64,000 nt of DNA from Sphingobacterium wenxiniae (GTDB taxonomy: Bacteria > Bacteroidota > Bacteroidia > Sphingobacteriales > Sphingobacteriaceae): the NCBI RefSeq assembly GCF_900116225.1, contig NZ_FOZZ01000014.1:1-64000 (forward strand), read 5' to 3'. The position numbers and the translations under genes were made by a program. The notes under the pieces are model-generated. The model saw only the letters and a program-made list of their open reading frames with translations. It did not search any database and was not told the DNA's origin. Positions 62,508 to 64,000 of this stretch are shown one piece after another (position 1 is the stretch's first letter; each line of letters opens with the position of its first letter).

Positions 62508-63050
62508 TTACACGGTCTTTACCGTACTAATCAATTTCTTGATGCTTTTCGCATCTTTCACTTCCATTTTACCAGCGAGGATGAGGCGTAGCTCCCGGCG
62601 TTGAAGCGCCTCGTCGAAAAGTTTCTTTTCTTCGTCCGTTTCCGGGATAAGCTGAGGCACGGGAACAGGTTTATTGTTGCCATCGATGGCAACAAAAGTA
62701 TAATAAGCTTCGTTGGATTTCACTTTCGTTCCTTCCGGAAGGTTTTGGGCAAAGATTTCCATGCGCACTTCTACTGAAGTATTAAAAGCTCGGGTCACTT
62801 GTGCCTGTATCGTGACTACTTCACCCAATTTGATGGAGCGTTTGAAAGACACATTATCCACGGAAGCAGTAACCACGACATTCTTACAATGCTTTTGTGC
62901 AGCCATAGCTGAGCATATATCCATCCAGTAGAGTAACCGTCCGCCCATTAAGTTGCCAAATGTATTGGTGTCATTGGGCAGTACGAGTTCATTCATTTCC
63001 GTGTAGGATTCTCTTGCAAATTTTTGATTTGTTTCTTTCTGTGTATTCAT
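62508..63050 (-). CDS. Acyl-CoA thioesterase, hotdog fold
   Basis: The 180-residue protein has the hotdog signature NLMGGRLLYWMDICSAMAA near residues 35-53 and ASVDNVSFKRSIKLGEVVTI near 62-85. A C-terminal helical extension (about 140-180) is typical of cytosolic acyl-CoA thioesterases of the YciA/BACH kind. It hydrolyses acyl-CoA, with unknown chain preference. I use the ATG at 63050; the TTG at 63062 lies inside the -7 element and should not be transcribed. It is unrelated in function to the surface operon that ends next to it. Confidence 0.9.
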   Translation of the reverse strand: MNTQKETNQKFARESYTEMNELVLPNDTNTFGNLMGGRLLYWMDICSAMAAQKHCKNVVVTASVDNVSFKRSIKLGEVVTIQAQVTRAFNTSVEVRMEIFAQNLPEGTKVKSNEAYYTFVAIDGNNKPVPVPQLIPETDEEKKLFDEALQRRELRLILAGKMEVKDAKSIKKLISTVKTV

Positions 63051-63059
63051 ACGTTGGGA

Positions 63060-63067
63060 CAAAGTTA
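63060..63067 (-). promoter_or_regulatory. -7 element just before the thioesterase start
   Basis: On the minus strand TAACTTTG matches TAnnTTTG exactly and ends 9 nt before the ATG at 63050, so the leader should be very short. Confidence 0.5.
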
Positions 63068-63182
63068 GTGAAATTAAATGATGCGTTTTAGTTATCTGTT
63101 TGTGTTTCGCAGGAGTTCGTTAACAAACGTATAATTCATATTAAGTTAACATTTAAACAACGTCTTGTTTATATAGGGTCTT

Positions 63183-63190
63183 TAGTTTTG
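63183..63190 (+). promoter_or_regulatory. Candidate -7 element for the TonB-dependent receptor
   Basis: TAGTTTTG matches TAnnTTTG exactly, 22 nt before the ATG at 63213. A TTG upstream is only 15 nt away, closer than usual. Confidence 0.4.
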
Positions 63191-63212
63191 TCGCAATTTT
63201 AAGAAACAAACT

Positions 63213-64000
63213 ATGAGATTTTTTACAACCTTGTTTTTAACACTTATCGTGATGCTTACCTACGGACAACGGACTGTGTTGACAGGTAAAGTAATCGATG
63301 AGGCCGACAATTTATCTTTGCCGGGAGCAACGATCCGTATTGTAGAGACCAACCGTTACACGGTATCAACACAAAATGGTAGCTTCGAATTTTTGGACGT
63401 TCCTGAAGGAGCCTATACCTTGTCTGTCGTGTATATGGGATACCAACCTTTGGAAACCAAACTGACTGTAAAAGCAGGGCAGAAAAATGATGTGCAATTG
63501 GCCTTGCAACCATCGAGTAATACCCTTTCTGAAATTGTCGTGATGGGGGATATTCTGAAAGGACAGGCTCGTGCGCTTAACCAACAGAAGAATAATGAGA
63601 ATATTTCCAATGTGATTTCTTCTGATCAAGTAGGTCGTTTCCCTGATGCGAATATCGGGGATGCCTTGAAGCGTGTTCCAGGGATTACCATGCAGAATGA
63701 CCAAGGCGAAGCGCGGAATATTATTGTCCGCGGTTTGGCACCGAACCTGAACTCTGTAACCTTAAATGGCGACCGTATTCCGTCTGCGGAAGGCGATAAC
63801 CGTAATGTGCAGATGGACCTTATCCCCGCAGATATGATTTCTACGATAGAGGTTAGTAAGACATTGACCCCGGACATGGATGCAGACGCTATCGGCGGTT
63901 CGGTCAACTTGATTACTAGAGCATCGCCCAACGGACAGCGTATTTCAGCTACCGTGGCAGGAGGTTATGGACCTATCCGTGAGAAAGCAAATTATACTGC
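63213..64000 (+). CDS. TonB-dependent receptor (partial, runs off the window)
   Basis: The first 262 codons are present. There is a signal peptide (ending MLTYGQ near residue 19) and a carboxypeptidase-regulatory-like domain (TVLTGKVIDEADNLSLPGAT; about 22-105). A TonB box-like stretch follows (NTLSEIVVMGD), then the plug domain (about 120-235: DQVGRFPDANIGDALKRVPG, VRGLAPNLNSVTLNGDRIPS, DMDADAIGGSVNLITR). The plug sequence resembles the TonB receptors of oligosaccharide or siderophore uptake. The substrate cannot be told without the barrel. No SusD-like gene is visible in the window. Confidence 0.92.
   Translation, partial: MRFFTTLFLTLIVMLTYGQRTVLTGKVIDEADNLSLPGATIRIVETNRYTVSTQNGSFEFLDVPEGAYTLSVVYMGYQPLETKLTVKAGQKNDVQLALQPSSNTLSEIVVMGDILKGQARALNQQKNNENISNVISSDQVGRFPDANIGDALKRVPGITMQNDQGEARNIIVRGLAPNLNSVTLNGDRIPSAEGDNRNVQMDLIPADMISTIEVSKTLTPDMDADAIGGSVNLITRASPNGQRISATVAGGYGPIREKANYT

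Overview
The window is chromosomal DNA of a Bacteroidota bacterium, most likely Sphingobacteriaceae (Sphingobacterium or Pedobacter type). The evidence is the gliding gene gldC, a GLPGLI protein paired with a TonB-type outer-membrane barrel, an S46 dipeptidyl-peptidase, WG-repeat proteins, a Bacteroidota histone-H1-like small protein, and repeated use of the Bacteroidota promoter pattern (TTG about 19-21 nt before TAnnTTTG). No rRNA, tRNA, CRISPR array or prophage was seen.

Layout. 1-5.2 kb: the end of a 7-residue-repeat reading frame, then two secreted WG-repeat proteins in tandem. 5.2-15.8 kb: sucC, a LolD-type ATPase, a three-gene unit (unknown protein, HAD-like protein with an altered nucleophile motif, S41 lipoprotein protease), a LacI regulator, two dihydrolipoyl dehydrogenases, a DUF3817 membrane protein, a hotdog thioesterase and an azurin-like lipoprotein. 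15.8-22.3 kb: a minus-strand operon of a very large hybrid kinase, CheR, CheB and a second hybrid kinase. 22.5-24.9 kb: floA and a DUF3472-type secreted protein. 24.9-28.8 kb: trpDFBA behind a Trp-Trp-Trp leader peptide and attenuator. 29-33 kb: small genes, a MacB/LolD-type ATPase, a PlsC-type acyltransferase and an M20 dipeptidase. 33.3-42 kb: barrel/GLPGLI pair, histone-like protein, S46 peptidase, DEAD-box helicase, gldC and an EVE-domain protein. 42.4-44.6 kb: a prolyl oligopeptidase gene broken by one in-frame TGA. 44.9-62.5 kb: a LytTR regulator and its hybrid propeller sensor kinase, then a compact operon for a collagen-like lipoprotein, an outer-membrane protein, a 2717-residue exported protein and a fibronectin-type-III-like protein. 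The window ends with a thioesterase and the start of a TonB-dependent receptor.

The two most striking findings are as follows. First, the 44.9-62.5 kb locus looks like one regulated cell-surface system: a related 52-bp sequence lies upstream of both the regulator gene and the structural operon, and a third, shorter copy lies before the broken peptidase gene. Second, the trp leader is a complete attenuator whose peptide is below normal gene-calling size.

Intergenic DNA is rich in structure. Five of six convergent gene junctions carry perfect or near-perfect palindromes that should act as two-way terminators. There are also three MITE-like inverted-repeat elements and several families of short dispersed repeats.
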